A stretch of 34,576 bases of DNA from Candidatus Ornithomonoglobus merdipullorum (lineage in GTDB: Bacteria > Bacillota > Clostridia > UBA1381): the NCBI GenBank assembly GCA_018714695.1, contig DVNB01000051.1, forward strand, positions 1 through 34,576, given 5' to 3'. Below are positions 17,425-26,372 of the stretch, one piece after another (position 1 is the stretch's first letter; each line of letters begins with the position of its first letter). A model generated the notes under the pieces. The model did no database searches, was not told the DNA's origin, and worked only from the letters and a program-made list of their open reading frames with translations. The translations under genes and the position numbers were made by a program.

Positions 17425-19221
17425 TTGCGAAAATTTTTCCGTGAGTTCGGGATATGGATAGTCGTGCTGGCGGCTGTCTATGTGGCCTATTTGTTCATGA
17501 CAAATACGACTGAGAAGCGGCCTGAGATCCTGTACTCCGATCTCATATCATCAATTAAAAACGAGCAGGTAATAAAGATGGAGCTGTCCGACGACAGCGT
17601 TATCGCGGAGATACGGGACGAGTCGGGCAAGATAACTGAGTGCGATGTTGAGATCCCGTCTGTAGAGGTGCTCTATAATGATGCCGGAAGCGAGATAACG
17701 GATCAGATAACGCGAGGAGTGATCGAGATAGAATCGAATAATCAGCGGTTCTCGATCATGAGCGTAATAGATGTTCTGTTTTTGGGAATACTCATAGCGG
17801 TGCTCATTTTCAGCTTTACAAAGCGAGGCAGCGGCGGCGGGTTTACGAAGAGCCGTGCAAAGCTGCAAAGCGGACGCTGCGATGTGACGTTTAAGGACGT
17901 CGCCGGTGCGGTCGAGGAAAAGGCGGAGCTTGAGGAGATCGTTGATTTCCTGAAGGATCCGACGAAGTACACTAAGCTCGGTGCGCGTATCCCGAGGGGC
18001 ATACTGCTCGTGGGCGCGCCCGGAAACGGCAAGACGCTGCTTGCGAAGGCTGTTGCGGGTGAGGCGGGAGTACCGTTTTTCTCGATAAGCGGATCGGATT
18101 TCGTGGAGATGTATGTAGGCGTCGGAGCTTCGCGTGTGCGTGATATGTTCGAGCAGGCGAAGCGCAATAAGCCTTGTATAATCTTTATTGACGAGATCGA
18201 CGCAGTCGGACGCAGGCGCGGCGCCGGAATGGGCGGCGGCCATGACGAACGTGAGCAGACCTTGAATCAGCTGCTCGTTGAGATGGACGGTTTCGGCGAC
18301 AATGACGGCGTTATTATAATCGCTGCGACAAACCGCCCCGACATTCTGGATAAGGCACTTTTAAGACCCGGGCGTTTTGACAGACAGGTCGTAGTGGATT
18401 ATCCCGACGTGAGAGGCAGAGAGGAAGTGCTTAGGGTACATTCCGAGACGAAGCCGCTTGCGGACGATGTGGATCTTAAAAGGATCGCAAAGACGACTAC
18501 CGGATATTCCGGTGCCGATCTTGCAAACATGATGAATGAGGCGGCGATAATAGCCGCAAAGAGAAAGCATGTGAAGATCACGAGTGACGACATCGATCAG
18601 GCAAATTTAAAGGTCATGATGGGAGCCGAGAAAAAGTCTAGGATAATGTCGGACGAAGAAAAGAAGCTCACTGCGTATCATGAGGCAGGTCACGCTATCG
18701 CGGCGAGGGTAGTGGACAGCGACAGGGCGGTATCGACCGTTTCGATAGTACCGCGCGGCAGAGCCGGAGGGTTCACTATGTATCTGCCCGAATCCGATAA
18801 CAGGATGTATATGTCGAGGCGCGAGATGATGAACAACATCATCGTAATGCTTGGCGGACGTGTTGCGGAGGCTCTTACCATGGACGATATAAGCACCGGA
18901 GCGTCGAACGACATCCAGCGTGCAACGGCGCTTGCGCGTGATATGGTAACAAAATACGGTATGAGCGAAAAAGTCGGGCCTGTATCGTATGACGACGGCG
19001 GCGAGGTGTTCCTCGGACGTGATTTCGGACATTCGAAGGGCTATTCCGAGCGGACCGCGTATGAGATAGACGAAGAGGTAAAAGCTATCCTGACCGGACG
19101 ATACAAGGAGACCGAGAAGATCTTAAAGGAGCATATGCCGCAGCTTATCAAGACGGCTGAGCTGCTTCTGGAGAAGGAGACCATCACCGGAGAGGAATTC
19201 GAGAGCTGTTTTTGCAGCTGA
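17425..19221 (+). CDS. ftsH: ATP-dependent zinc metalloprotease FtsH
   Basis: Membrane-anchored hexameric AAA+ protease that degrades misfolded membrane and regulatory proteins. 598 residues: TM helix about 8-27, an extracytoplasmic loop, TM helix about 113-132, then the AAA domain. Walker A is GAPGNGKT (197-204), Walker [12 protein letters not shown], and the second region of homology has [21 protein letters not shown]. The peptidase domain has HEAGH (419-423) and [10 protein letters not shown], which supplies the third zinc ligand. The start is TTG at 17425 after GAGGAGGT; no ATG is suitably placed. The C-terminal tail after the protease domain is short. A DUF1858 gene follows 32 bases later. 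Confidence 0.97.
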   Translation: MRKFFREFGIWIVVLAAVYVAYLFMTNTTEKRPEILYSDLISSIKNEQVIKMELSDDSVIAEIRDESGKITECDVEIPSVEVLYNDAGSEITDQITRGVIEIESNNQRFSIMSVIDVLFLGILIAVLIFSFTKRGSGGGFTKSRAKLQSGRCDVTFKDVAGAVEEKAELEEIVDFLKDPTKYTKLGARIPRGILLVGAPGNGKTLLAKAVAGEAGVPFFSISGSDFVEMYVGVGASRVRDMFEQAKRNKPCIIFIDEIDAVGRRRGAGMGGGHDEREQTLNQLLVEMDGFGDNDGVIIIAATNRPDILDKALLRPGRFDRQVVVDYPDVRGREEVLRVHSETKPLADDVDLKRIAKTTTGYSGADLANMMNEAAIIAAKRKHVKITSDDIDQANLKVMMGAEKKSRIMSDEEKKLTAYHEAGHAIAARVVDSDRAVSTVSIVPRGRAGGFTMYLPESDNRMYMSRREMMNNIIVMLGGRVAEALTMDDISTGASNDIQRATALARDMVTKYGMSEKVGPVSYDDGGEVFLGRDFGHSKGYSERTAYEIDEEVKAILTGRYKETEKILKEHMPQLIKTAELLLEKETITGEEFESCFCS

Positions 19222-19253
19222 TAAAAGCAAAAATATTCAAGGAGGAAAATACA

Positions 19254-19457
19254 ATGGCAAAGGTAACAAAGGAGACACTCATAGGCGAGGCACTCGCTAT
19301 GAATATGGGTATAGCGGAGATACTGATGGATGCGGGAATGCACTGCGTGGGCTGCCCGGCATCGCAGGGCGAGTCGATAGAGGAGGCATGCATGGTACAC
19401 GGCATGGATGCCGACGCGCTTTTGAAGGATATAAACGATTTTCTGGAGAAGGCATAA
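19254..19457 (+). CDS. DUF1858 domain-containing small protein
   Basis: 67 residues. Matches the DUF1858 (hybrid-cluster-associated disulfide) family: VTKETLIGEALAMNMGIAEI and then GMHCVGCPAS with a CxxC pair, and a short helical end. Proteins of this kind are thought to be small redox or metal-associated helpers; no reaction is established. ATG 19254 is preferred because AAGGAGG stands 8 bases upstream; a longer reading from 19212 would overlap the ftsH end. Probably cotranscribed with ftsH and ended by the strong terminator directly after it. Confidence 0.85.
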   Translation: MAKVTKETLIGEALAMNMGIAEILMDAGMHCVGCPASQGESIEEACMVHGMDADALLKDINDFLEKA

Positions 19458-19459
19458 GA

Positions 19460-19494
19460 ATGATAAAAGGACGGCAGTGCCGTCCTTTTATCAT
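19460..19494. terminator. Strong bidirectional terminator
   Basis: Perfect 16-bp inverted repeat, arms ATGATAAAAGGACGGC and its complement, with loop AGT. The stem carries an A tract on one side and TTTTATCAT on the other, so it can end both the ftsH/DUF1858 transcript and the convergent 19509-20123 gene. Confidence 0.9.
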
Positions 19495-19508
19495 TTATAA
19501 ATATTTAT

Positions 19509-20123
19509 TCATATTTTGCGCCTGCGAAAGCTTAGCTCGACCTTTTTCGTCCATTTTATATTCAAGCCGTGATTTTTGTACATGTAATGAAAGCTTGAAA
19601 TAAAGTCAGCCGATAATAAAAGAATCAGCGCGACAGATACCGTTCCTATGAGTGGATCGGGCAGTGTATGTACAAAGGACATCATCGGGTCGATGCAGTG
19701 ATTCATGAATACCGTTATCGCTAAACCGAATCCGATCGAGGTGGGCAGTGATGTATATTTGGTTATGTGAAACGGTATGCTTTCATAGTTCCAATATTCG
19801 AAGCCGAATTTGTGTTCAACGAACGACCCCAATGCCATCTCGCCGATGCTTACGGCTACGGTAGACAGAACAAAATATCCGAATATTGCAGCCTCCGGTG
19901 AAACATCCTGCAGGATGCCGATCTTCGGCGCTTTCGGAGTTCCTATCACCGTGTAAAAACCGAGGACAGCAAGCCCGTATCCAAGCAAAAACGGCAGATT
20001 CATACCGCGATTATCGATGTATCCTCTTCTCAAGGCTATGAAAAGATTTTCAAGACAGAATCCGAGGAACGATACGATTATCACAAGCATGAACAGCTCG
20101 TAAAGATCATAGTTGTTTCCCAT
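19509..20123 (-). CDS. CmpB-like (putative ABC transporter permease) membrane protein
   Basis: 204 residues with about five to six hydrophobic segments. The N-terminal block FLGFCLENLF and RRGYIDNRGMNLPFLLGYGLAV is characteristic of the family named ABC_trans_CmpB (PF06541). Despite its label the family has no proven transport substrate, and no ATPase gene is adjacent. ATG 20123 (MGNNYDLYELF) has an AGAGGTG site upstream; a GTG start at 20132 overlaps it. Divergent from the TetR-type regulator, which may control it. Confidence 0.8.
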   Translation of the reverse strand: MGNNYDLYELFMLVIIVSFLGFCLENLFIALRRGYIDNRGMNLPFLLGYGLAVLGFYTVIGTPKAPKIGILQDVSPEAAIFGYFVLSTVAVSIGEMALGSFVEHKFGFEYWNYESIPFHITKYTSLPTSIGFGLAITVFMNHCIDPMMSFVHTLPDPLIGTVSVALILLLSADFISSFHYMYKNHGLNIKWTKKVELSFRRRKI

Positions 20124-20143
20124 AAAATTCACCTCTTGTGATC

Positions 20144-20172
20144 ATTTTAACACAGTTATGAACCAAGTGCAA
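20144..20172 (-). promoter_or_regulatory. Promoter of the CmpB-like gene
   Basis: Minus-strand TTGCAC (20172-20167), 17 bases, TAAAAT (20149-20144), placing the transcript start close to the ribosome binding site. Confidence 0.65.
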
Positions 20173-20189
20173 TAAACACTTTAACGACA

Positions 20190-20207
20190 TTGTAGTAATT
20201 ACTACAA
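20190..20207. promoter_or_regulatory. Perfect 18-base palindrome TTGTAGTAATTACTACAA
   Basis: Fully symmetric dyad about 18 bases upstream of the -35 of the CmpB-like gene and within the gap shared with the divergent TetR-type gene. Size and location fit an operator for a dimeric repressor, most simply the neighbouring TetR protein. Binding is inferred. Confidence 0.6.
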
Positions 20208-20263
20208 AAAGATAAAAAAGTATTGATTTATACGATAAATACAGTATTTTAAAATCAACATTA

Positions 20264-20292
20264 TTGAAAAAATAATGAAAATGTGCTATAAT
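20264..20292 (+). promoter_or_regulatory. Promoter of the TetR-type regulator
   Basis: TTGAAA (20264-20269), 17 bases, TATAAT (20287-20292). A second, shorter dyad AAATACAGTATTT (20237-20249) lies just upstream and might be a further regulator site. Confidence 0.75.
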
Positions 20293-20324
20293 TAAAGTAT
20301 TATATACGGACAAGGAGGACGGAG

Positions 20325-20888
20325 ATGAGACCCGCCAAAAGTACAGCACCGAGAACTCATTACAGGGAACTCAAGAAGAAGCAGATATGGAATGCCATGC
20401 TTGAGCTCCTTGAAGAGAAGCCCATAAAGAACATCACAATACGAGAGATCTGTGATAAGGCGCTGATACACAGAACAACATTTTATAATCATTTTTATGA
20501 TATATTCGATCTGGCTGTCTACGGTATAAGACAGATCGCCATCAATATCGGTGCCGACAATGATTCGAACGATCTGCATGAACAGACAGACAGCATATTA
20601 TTCTTCATAAAAAGATACAAAAGGATATTTATAAACATGTGCGACACCGAATACAGCGACGAGATCCTTAAAACGGTGGGCAATGAATTGAATGAAGAAC
20701 TGCTGAGGATCATAAGGATATCGGAAAAGATCAGCAAGAAAAAAATAGCTCCGGAGATCATGGCGAAATTTTTCAGCGCCGGACTGGAAAGAATGATAAG
20801 CTATTGGTTTGAGAGTGAGCTGCCGGAGGACGAGCTTCGCGCTGAAATATTCAATGTGCTTGATATGATACAGAACAATATCAGATAA
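20325..20888 (+). CDS. TetR/AcrR family transcriptional regulator
   Basis: 187 residues. TetR-type DNA-binding domain at about 15-65 (LKKKQIWNAMLELLEEKP, ITIREICDKALIHRTTFYNHF, with the recognition helix in HRTTFYNHFYD), then an all-helical ligand/dimer domain. The Lys/Arg-rich N-terminus and overall size suit the DhaS/YfiR-like group common in Firmicutes. ATG 20325 has AAGGAGG upstream. Ligand unknown. Candidate targets are the divergent CmpB-like gene and itself, through the dyads in the 201-base gap. Confidence 0.88.
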   Translation: MRPAKSTAPRTHYRELKKKQIWNAMLELLEEKPIKNITIREICDKALIHRTTFYNHFYDIFDLAVYGIRQIAINIGADNDSNDLHEQTDSILFFIKRYKRIFINMCDTEYSDEILKTVGNELNEELLRIIRISEKISKKKIAPEIMAKFFSAGLERMISYWFESELPEDELRAEIFNVLDMIQNNIR

Positions 20889-20920
20889 TAAGATTTATAT
20901 GATCCAGTCTGATTTTTATA

Positions 20921-20949
20921 TTGTAAAACCGCTGTTTTTATGCTATAAT
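20921..20949 (+). promoter_or_regulatory. Promoter of the GH53 gene
   Basis: TTGTAA (20921-20926), 17 bases, TATAAT (20944-20949), about 75 bases before the GH53 start codon. Confidence 0.75.
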
Positions 20950-20964
20950 GTAAATAAGCGGAAT

Positions 20965-20981
20965 TGTATACCGAGTATACA
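20965..20981. promoter_or_regulatory. Operator candidate TGTATACCGAGTATACA
   Basis: Perfect inverted repeat, 7-base arms around a 3-base centre, lying from about +9 to +25 of the predicted GH53 transcript. This is a classical repressor position. It does not match the LacI operator at 29721, and no local regulator is an obvious partner, so the controlling protein may be elsewhere. Confidence 0.65.
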
Positions 20982-21024
20982 GAAATATGTTTTAAAGTGA
21001 ATAAGAGAGAGGCGGTCATTGATC

Positions 21025-23613
21025 ATGAAGAGAGAGATTTGTGCGCTGCTTTCGGCGGCGATGCTGTTTGGCAGCGGAGGTTACGTATTTGCGGAGGACG
21101 GAGCTGCGGAAGCCGGTCTGCTTGTAAACGGGGATTTTGAAACTGAGCTTGCAGGCTCAGATGACTGGAAGTTTTCGAAGTCCGGCGGTTGGTATTACGG
21201 ATCGGATCCGGGAGCGGCTGAGATAACCGAGGCTCAGTATCACGGCGGAGCTTCGTCGCTGGTCATTCAGCAGGCGACGGTAGGTCAGCGCGTAACGCTT
21301 GAGGCGGGAAAGGTTTATAGACTAAGCGCATATGTCAAGGCCGATTCAGCAACCGGTTCGCCTGATATAGGCTTTTACAACGGCACTGCGGCATATCCAG
21401 CATCGGCTGAGAATGCCGTTGCCATGGAGGACGTGAGCGCAACGACCGAGTGGCAGGAGGTCACTGTTGAGCTGGAGTGCACGACGTCGCAGGATTATGT
21501 CATTTGCCTTATGACATGGGGTGACAGCGTAAACGTATATTTTGACGATGTAACGATCAGTGAAACAGAGATCCCGTTTGAAGGCGGAGGCGTGGAAAAC
21601 GGTGATTTCGCCAATACATCGGTATGGGATATCGAGGGCAGCGGCTCGATCTCGGGCGGTGCGTTCTCGGTAAGCGGAACGGATTATGAATCAAGACTCA
21701 GCCAGACTGTGGAAGGGCTTGAAAACGGTGTCTACGACATGACGGCGTACGTAACGAGCAGTGACATTTCGGGTACGGCATATCTCTATGCAAAGACAGA
21801 GGGGCATACCATGGCGTCAACGTCGATCCCGATGACAGAGACGGCAATGCGTGTAACGGTGCCGGGTGTAGTCGTTGATAACGGAAGCTGTGACATAGGC
21901 CTTTACGCGTCCGGCTCATCCTCGATAACGCTCGATAATGTGTCGCTTTCGTTATCTGACGATACGCGTGTGCAGTTTTTGAAGGGCGGCGAGATATCAA
22001 AGCTTACATATGTGGAGGATCAGGGTGCGAGGTTTTTCCGTGCTGGCGGCACCGAGGGAGACGCGCTGCAGATTATGGCTGAGAACGGCTTCAATCTTGC
22101 CAGGATAAGGCTTCTGGACGATCCGGGAAAGGGTCACGGTGACGGCACGTATTATCTGCCCGAATATTATATGACGGAGGAGGACTGCCTTGACCTTGCG
22201 CGGCGCGCGAAGGACAAGGGTATGCAGATATGCTTCACGTTCGCATATTCCGATTACTGGGTGGACGGCGAAAAGCAGATGGTTCCGTACGCTTGGCAGC
22301 AGGAGATAGACGAACAGGGGCTGACAGGTGAAGCGCTTGTGGAATATCTTGAAAATAAGGTCTATGAATATACAAAGGATGTAATGGAAAAGCTTATAGC
22401 GCAGGGAACTCAGCCGGAGTTCGTTTCGATCGGAAATGAGGTACAGGTCGGCATTCTTTTCAATAGGAACGATCATAATAACGGATTGTACAATAATGCC
22501 GGATATCTTGCAAGACTTCTTGCGTCCGGTGCAAGGGCAGTAAGGGACACGTCGCCGGAATCGAAGATCATCTTCCACAGTGACAACGGCGGAAATCTCT
22601 ACAGGCGCAGCACGTTCGTGAGCGCGTTAAGAAGTATCGACGATTCGCTTTATGACGTTATCGGCGTTTCGTACTATCCGTACTACAATGCCGATTATTC
22701 GATCGATACGGTCGTGAACGATTTTACAAATATAATAGGCGAGTTTGATAAGGACGTAATTATAATGGAGACCGGCTATAACTGGTCGGAGATCCGCGGT
22801 GACGGCTGGGAAGGCCAGCTTCAGGACAGCGGCTATTATCAGGATATATACGGTGAGTCACAGGAAGGACAGCGCGCGTTTCTGACAGAGCTCTATGCAA
22901 AGCTCAAGCAGGTCGCGGGCGGCAGGTGCATAGGAGATATGTACTGGGACCCGGTAATGGTATATGACGGAGGCGACTACACCATCGGCTGGGCAATACG
23001 TGAGAGCGATGACGAAACGGAGGGAAATGTCGTTTCAAATTCGACGATATTTGATTTTGAGGGAAAAGCCGTTGAGGGACAGCTTGCAATGAAGTACAAT
23101 ACGAACGCGGACGATAATATAAACATAACGGGAACCGTTATGAACGGTGACCAGCCTGCGGCGGAAACGAAAATAACCGTCAATGTAAACGGTATATCAT
23201 ACACTGTAACGACCGATAAATTCGGAGAGTATATCGTATCGGTGCCGTATCCGTCAAGCGGAAAGTTCGAGATCGGCGCTCTGTGGTGTGACGAGACATA
23301 CAGTATAGATGCGCCACACGATGGATTGTTTGTTTATAATATTAATTTCAGACTGCCAAATCTTACAGTGAGCGCAGAAGCGGTAAGCGGCGGTATAAGC
23401 TACAGCGCTGATACGGAAGGACTGTACGGAACATTCTACGCTGCTGTATACGACAGCGACGGCAGGCTTGCCGCCGTTAAGGTCAATGAGGAGAGCGGAG
23501 TATTTACGGGACTTGATCCGGGTGATTATACTATAAAAGTATTTTCATGGGAGACCGGTATGGGACCCGAAATTGATGCTGATACAGCGGAATGCGCAGT
23601 AAGTATGAATTGA
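21025..23613 (+). CDS. Secreted multidomain GH53 endo-beta-1,4-galactanase
   Basis: Cleaves beta-1,4-galactan side chains of pectin (rhamnogalacturonan I), outside the cell. 862 residues: signal peptide about 1-23 (MKREICALLSAAMLFGSGG, cut near VFA). Then two beta-sandwich carbohydrate-binding-like modules (about 30-190, starting VNGDFETELAGSDDW; about 190-310, starting ENGDFANTSVWDI). The GH53 barrel (about 315-690) has ARIRLLDDP, the acid/base in SIGNEVQVG (E472) and the nucleophile in METGYNW (E582). A carboxypeptidase-regulatory-like segment and a C-terminal beta domain ending near VFSWETGMGPEIDAD follow. The ATG at 21025 is preferred to the TTG at 21019. No wall anchor is seen. Flanked by its own promoter, operator candidate and terminator. 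Confidence 0.9.
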   Translation: MKREICALLSAAMLFGSGGYVFAEDGAAEAGLLVNGDFETELAGSDDWKFSKSGGWYYGSDPGAAEITEAQYHGGASSLVIQQATVGQRVTLEAGKVYRLSAYVKADSATGSPDIGFYNGTAAYPASAENAVAMEDVSATTEWQEVTVELECTTSQDYVICLMTWGDSVNVYFDDVTISETEIPFEGGGVENGDFANTSVWDIEGSGSISGGAFSVSGTDYESRLSQTVEGLENGVYDMTAYVTSSDISGTAYLYAKTEGHTMASTSIPMTETAMRVTVPGVVVDNGSCDIGLYASGSSSITLDNVSLSLSDDTRVQFLKGGEISKLTYVEDQGARFFRAGGTEGDALQIMAENGFNLARIRLLDDPGKGHGDGTYYLPEYYMTEEDCLDLARRAKDKGMQICFTFAYSDYWVDGEKQMVPYAWQQEIDEQGLTGEALVEYLENKVYEYTKDVMEKLIAQGTQPEFVSIGNEVQVGILFNRNDHNNGLYNNAGYLARLLASGARAVRDTSPESKIIFHSDNGGNLYRRSTFVSALRSIDDSLYDVIGVSYYPYYNADYSIDTVVNDFTNIIGEFDKDVIIMETGYNWSEIRGDGWEGQLQDSGYYQDIYGESQEGQRAFLTELYAKLKQVAGGRCIGDMYWDPVMVYDGGDYTIGWAIRESDDETEGNVVSNSTIFDFEGKAVEGQLAMKYNTNADDNINITGTVMNGDQPAAETKITVNVNGISYTVTTDKFGEYIVSVPYPSSGKFEIGALWCDETYSIDAPHDGLFVYNINFRLPNLTVSAEAVSGGISYSADTEGLYGTFYAAVYDSDGRLAAVKVNEESGVFTGLDPGDYTIKVFSWETGMGPEIDADTAECAVSMN

Positions 23614-23621
23614 ATGTGCAG

Positions 23622-23660
23622 CGGCACTGCAGCCATGGTGGCTGCAGTGCCGATTTTTAT
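23622..23660 (+). terminator. Intrinsic terminator of the GH53 gene
   Basis: Perfect 13-bp stem CGGCACTGCAGCC and its complement with loop ATGGT, followed by ATTTTTAT. Confidence 0.9.
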
Positions 23661-23682
23661 CATAAAATAACGTGCGTTAGTA

Positions 23683-23711
23683 TTGACTTACAGTTTGAAA
23701 TGTGATATAAT
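23683..23711 (+). promoter_or_regulatory. Promoter of copA
   Basis: TTGACT (23683-23688), 17 bases, TATAAT (23706-23711), about 50 bases before the copA ATG. I see no clear CopY box or CsoR dyad, so the copper-sensing step is not evident. Confidence 0.8.
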
Positions 23712-23762
23712 TTTGGTATAGTTTAAGCGCGGTATGCGTGTTATGTAAGGGGTGATAGGTCC

Positions 23763-26327
23763 ATGACAGAAAATTTTGACGTGACCGGGATGTCATGCGC
23801 CGCATGCAGCGCGCATGTTGAAAAGAGTGTCGGCGCTGTAGCCGGAGTTCGGTCGGTGGCGGTAAATCTTCTGCAAAATTCAATGAAGGTCGATTTCGAC
23901 GAGAGTAAGACGAACACGGCGGAAATAATCGCGGCAGTCGAGAGCGGCGGTTACGGTGCAAGCGTCAAGGGTGAGGCTAAGGCTGAGCAAAAGCCTGCCG
24001 AGAGCGAGCAAAAGAGCATGAAACGGCGCATAATAGTATCGGTGGTGTTTCTTATACCGCTTATGTATATCTCTATGGGACATATGTTCGGTCTGCCGTT
24101 CCTATCTGTGTTCGATAAGACAGAGAATGCGGCTGCGTTTGCTTTTACGCAGTTCCTGCTCACTTTGCCGATAATAGGCGTGAATATAAAATATTTCGTC
24201 AACGGCTTCAAGTCGCTTTTTCACAGAGCGCCGAATATGGATTCCTTGATAGCGATCGGCTCCGGCGCATCGGAGATATACGGCATCGCTGCTATATATA
24301 TCATAGCCCATGCTTTGGGAACGGGTGATCATGCTGCTGCGCACGAGATGATGATGAACCTGTATTTCGAGTCGGCGGCAATGATACTCACGCTCATAAC
24401 GCTCGGCAAATATCTGGAGTCGAGAGCGAAGGGCAGAACGTCGGATGCGATAGAGAAGCTTGTAAAGCTGATGCCGGATACTGCCGTTGTTGAGCGCGGA
24501 GGCAGAGAGGAGACAGTAAAGGTCGGCGATATCCGCCCGGGTGAGGTAATTATCGTAAAGGCGGGCTCCGCAATACCGCTCGACGGCATCATCCGCGAGG
24601 GTACTGCGGCGATAGACGAGAGCGCGATAACCGGTGAGAGCATACCGGTCGAAAAGACGGCAGGCGACAGCGTCACCGGAGCAACGGTATCAAAGAGCGG
24701 GTTTATGAAGATAGAGGTCACAAGGACCGGCAGTGATACGACTCTTGCGAAGATAATAAGTCTTGTGGAGGAGGCATCGTCGAGCAAGGCACCGATAGCC
24801 CGGCTTGCCGATAAGATCGCGGGAGTATTCGTTCCGGTGGTCATAGGTATTGCGCTATTGGCGTTTGTGATATGGATGATATGCGGCGCGGAGTTTTCGT
24901 TCGCACTAAATATGGGCATTTCGGTGCTTGTCATCTCCTGTCCTTGCGCATTGGGACTTGCCACACCAACAGCAATAATGGTGGGAACGGGCAGAGGCGC
25001 GAACTACGGTATACTTGTAAAATCGGCGGAGGCGCTTGAAACGCTCCATAATGTAGATACGGTGGTATTTGACAAGACCGGAACGATCACGGAGGGGCGC
25101 CCGGCAGTGACCGATGTGATCGCTGCGGACGGAGTGAGCGAGGCGGAGCTGCTTACATTTGCGGGAGCGGTAGAAGCCAAGTCTGAGCATCCGTTGTCCG
25201 TTGCTATATCGGAGCGCTGCGCGGGCATGAGTCTTCCCGAGGTCACGGATTTCAAACAGATCGCGGGACGCGGCCTGTCGGGAATGATAGACGGCGCGGA
25301 GATCCTGGCAGGCAATGCGAAGCTTATGAGAGATAACGGTATCGCATTCTACGAGGATGACAGTCTTGCGTCGGAGGGGAAAACACAGCTCTATTTTGCA
25401 CGCGGCGGCAGATATTTGGGAACGATAGCCGTCGCCGACGAAATAAAGGAAAACAGCGCCGCTGCCATAGCAGAGCTTGACAAGATGAGTATACGTTCGG
25501 TCATGATAACAGGAGACAATGAGACCACAGCGAGGGCGGTAGCAAAGCGCGCAGGCATATCGGAGGTAATAGCCGGAGTTCTGCCTGCCGATAAGGACAG
25601 ACATATTCGTGAGATACAAAATCAGGGCAGCTGCGCAGCCATGGTAGGCGACGGTATAAATGATGCTCCCGCGCTCATGCGCGCCGATGTCGGAGTGGCG
25701 ATAGGCGCGGGGACCGACATTGCTATCGAATCGGCTGATATAGTGCTGATGCACAACGACATAGCCGATGTGCCGAGAGCCATAAAGCTCAGCCGTGCCG
25801 TTATAAAGAATATCAAGGAAAATCTGTTCTGGGCGTTCTTCTATAATGTGTGCGGTATACCGATAGCCGCGGGAGTATTGTTCCCGGCGTTTGGATTAAA
25901 GCTGAATCCGATGATAGGCGCACTGGCAATGAGCTTTTCGTCTGTCTTCGTGGTATCGAACGCGCTGCGGCTGAGGTTTTTCGATCCCGATAAGGCAAAG
26001 CACTTGCGGACGGGCGCAAGAAAAAAAGATCCGGCGCCGTGCCCTGAAGGATCGTGCCCGATTGCGGCTGCTGCGGAAAAAGTTTCAGAGAATATTAATG
26101 TAAAGGAGAATAAAACTATGAAAAAGACAATAAAGATCAACGGGATGATGTGCTCGCACTGCACAGGCAGGGTGAGCGACGCGCTTAATGCGATCGACGG
26201 AGTGACCGCCGAGGTGAGCCTTGATAACGGCGGACAGGCGATCGTCGAGGCTGCGGCTGGTGTAACGGATGATATGCTCAAAAAGGCTGTATCGGATGCC
26301 GGTTATGAGGTAACGGGAATAGAGTGA
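23763..26327 (+). CDS. copA: Copper-translocating P-type ATPase with C-terminal CopZ-like domain
   Basis: P1B-type ATPase that exports Cu(I) across the membrane. 854 residues: N-terminal heavy-metal-associated domain (GMSCAAC, C12/C15), a Lys/Glu-rich linker, eight membrane helices, the transport motif CPC (393-395), phosphorylation site DKTGT (D437), and GDGIND in the hinge. After the last helix a linker with CPEGSCP leads into a second heavy-metal domain (about 786-854, GMMCSHC, C797/C800) of the kind normally made as the free chaperone CopZ. A ribosome binding site and ATG lie at the junction (see the 26118 entry). Start ATG 23763 follows AGGGGTG. Copper over silver or zinc is inferred from CPC. 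An intrinsic terminator follows. Confidence 0.95.
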   Translation: MTENFDVTGMSCAACSAHVEKSVGAVAGVRSVAVNLLQNSMKVDFDESKTNTAEIIAAVESGGYGASVKGEAKAEQKPAESEQKSMKRRIIVSVVFLIPLMYISMGHMFGLPFLSVFDKTENAAAFAFTQFLLTLPIIGVNIKYFVNGFKSLFHRAPNMDSLIAIGSGASEIYGIAAIYIIAHALGTGDHAAAHEMMMNLYFESAAMILTLITLGKYLESRAKGRTSDAIEKLVKLMPDTAVVERGGREETVKVGDIRPGEVIIVKAGSAIPLDGIIREGTAAIDESAITGESIPVEKTAGDSVTGATVSKSGFMKIEVTRTGSDTTLAKIISLVEEASSSKAPIARLADKIAGVFVPVVIGIALLAFVIWMICGAEFSFALNMGISVLVISCPCALGLATPTAIMVGTGRGANYGILVKSAEALETLHNVDTVVFDKTGTITEGRPAVTDVIAADGVSEAELLTFAGAVEAKSEHPLSVAISERCAGMSLPEVTDFKQIAGRGLSGMIDGAEILAGNAKLMRDNGIAFYEDDSLASEGKTQLYFARGGRYLGTIAVADEIKENSAAAIAELDKMSIRSVMITGDNETTARAVAKRAGISEVIAGVLPADKDRHIREIQNQGSCAAMVGDGINDAPALMRADVGVAIGAGTDIAIESADIVLMHNDIADVPRAIKLSRAVIKNIKENLFWAFFYNVCGIPIAAGVLFPAFGLKLNPMIGALAMSFSSVFVVSNALRLRFFDPDKAKHLRTGARKKDPAPCPEGSCPIAAAAEKVSENINVKENKTMKKTIKINGMMCSHCTGRVSDALNAIDGVTAEVSLDNGGQAIVEAAAGVTDDMLKKAVSDAGYEVTGIE
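26118..26327 (+). CDS. Possible internal start giving free CopZ-like copper chaperone
   Basis: Inside copA and in the same frame, AAGGAG (26103-26108) stands 9 bases before ATG (26118). From there the frame encodes a 69-residue heavy-metal-associated domain, MKKTIKINGMMCSHCTGR onward, with exactly the size and boundaries of a stand-alone CopZ. The ribosome could therefore make both the fused ATPase and free chaperone from one message. This is inference from sequence; expression is unproven and the arrangement might just be a recent fusion that kept the old start. Confidence 0.5.
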   Translation: MKKTIKINGMMCSHCTGRVSDALNAIDGVTAEVSLDNGGQAIVEAAAGVTDDMLKKAVSDAGYEVTGIE

Positions 26328-26372
26328 TATGTCCGGAGCTTGCAGTTCCGGCACAAAGATAGTGGATCTTGC

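Noticed and set aside
21997-22578. 193-codon minus-strand open frame
   Set aside because: Antisense to the GH53 catalytic domain, where plus-strand active-site motifs are intact.
23683-23762. CopY or CsoR operator at the copA promoter
   Set aside because: A loose TTACA...TGTGA pairing exists but does not match TACAnnTGTA or a CsoR dyad.
24906-25754. 282-codon minus-strand open frame
   Set aside because: Antisense to the copA ATPase core; composition is that of a codon shadow (rich in Arg, His, Tyr, Cys).
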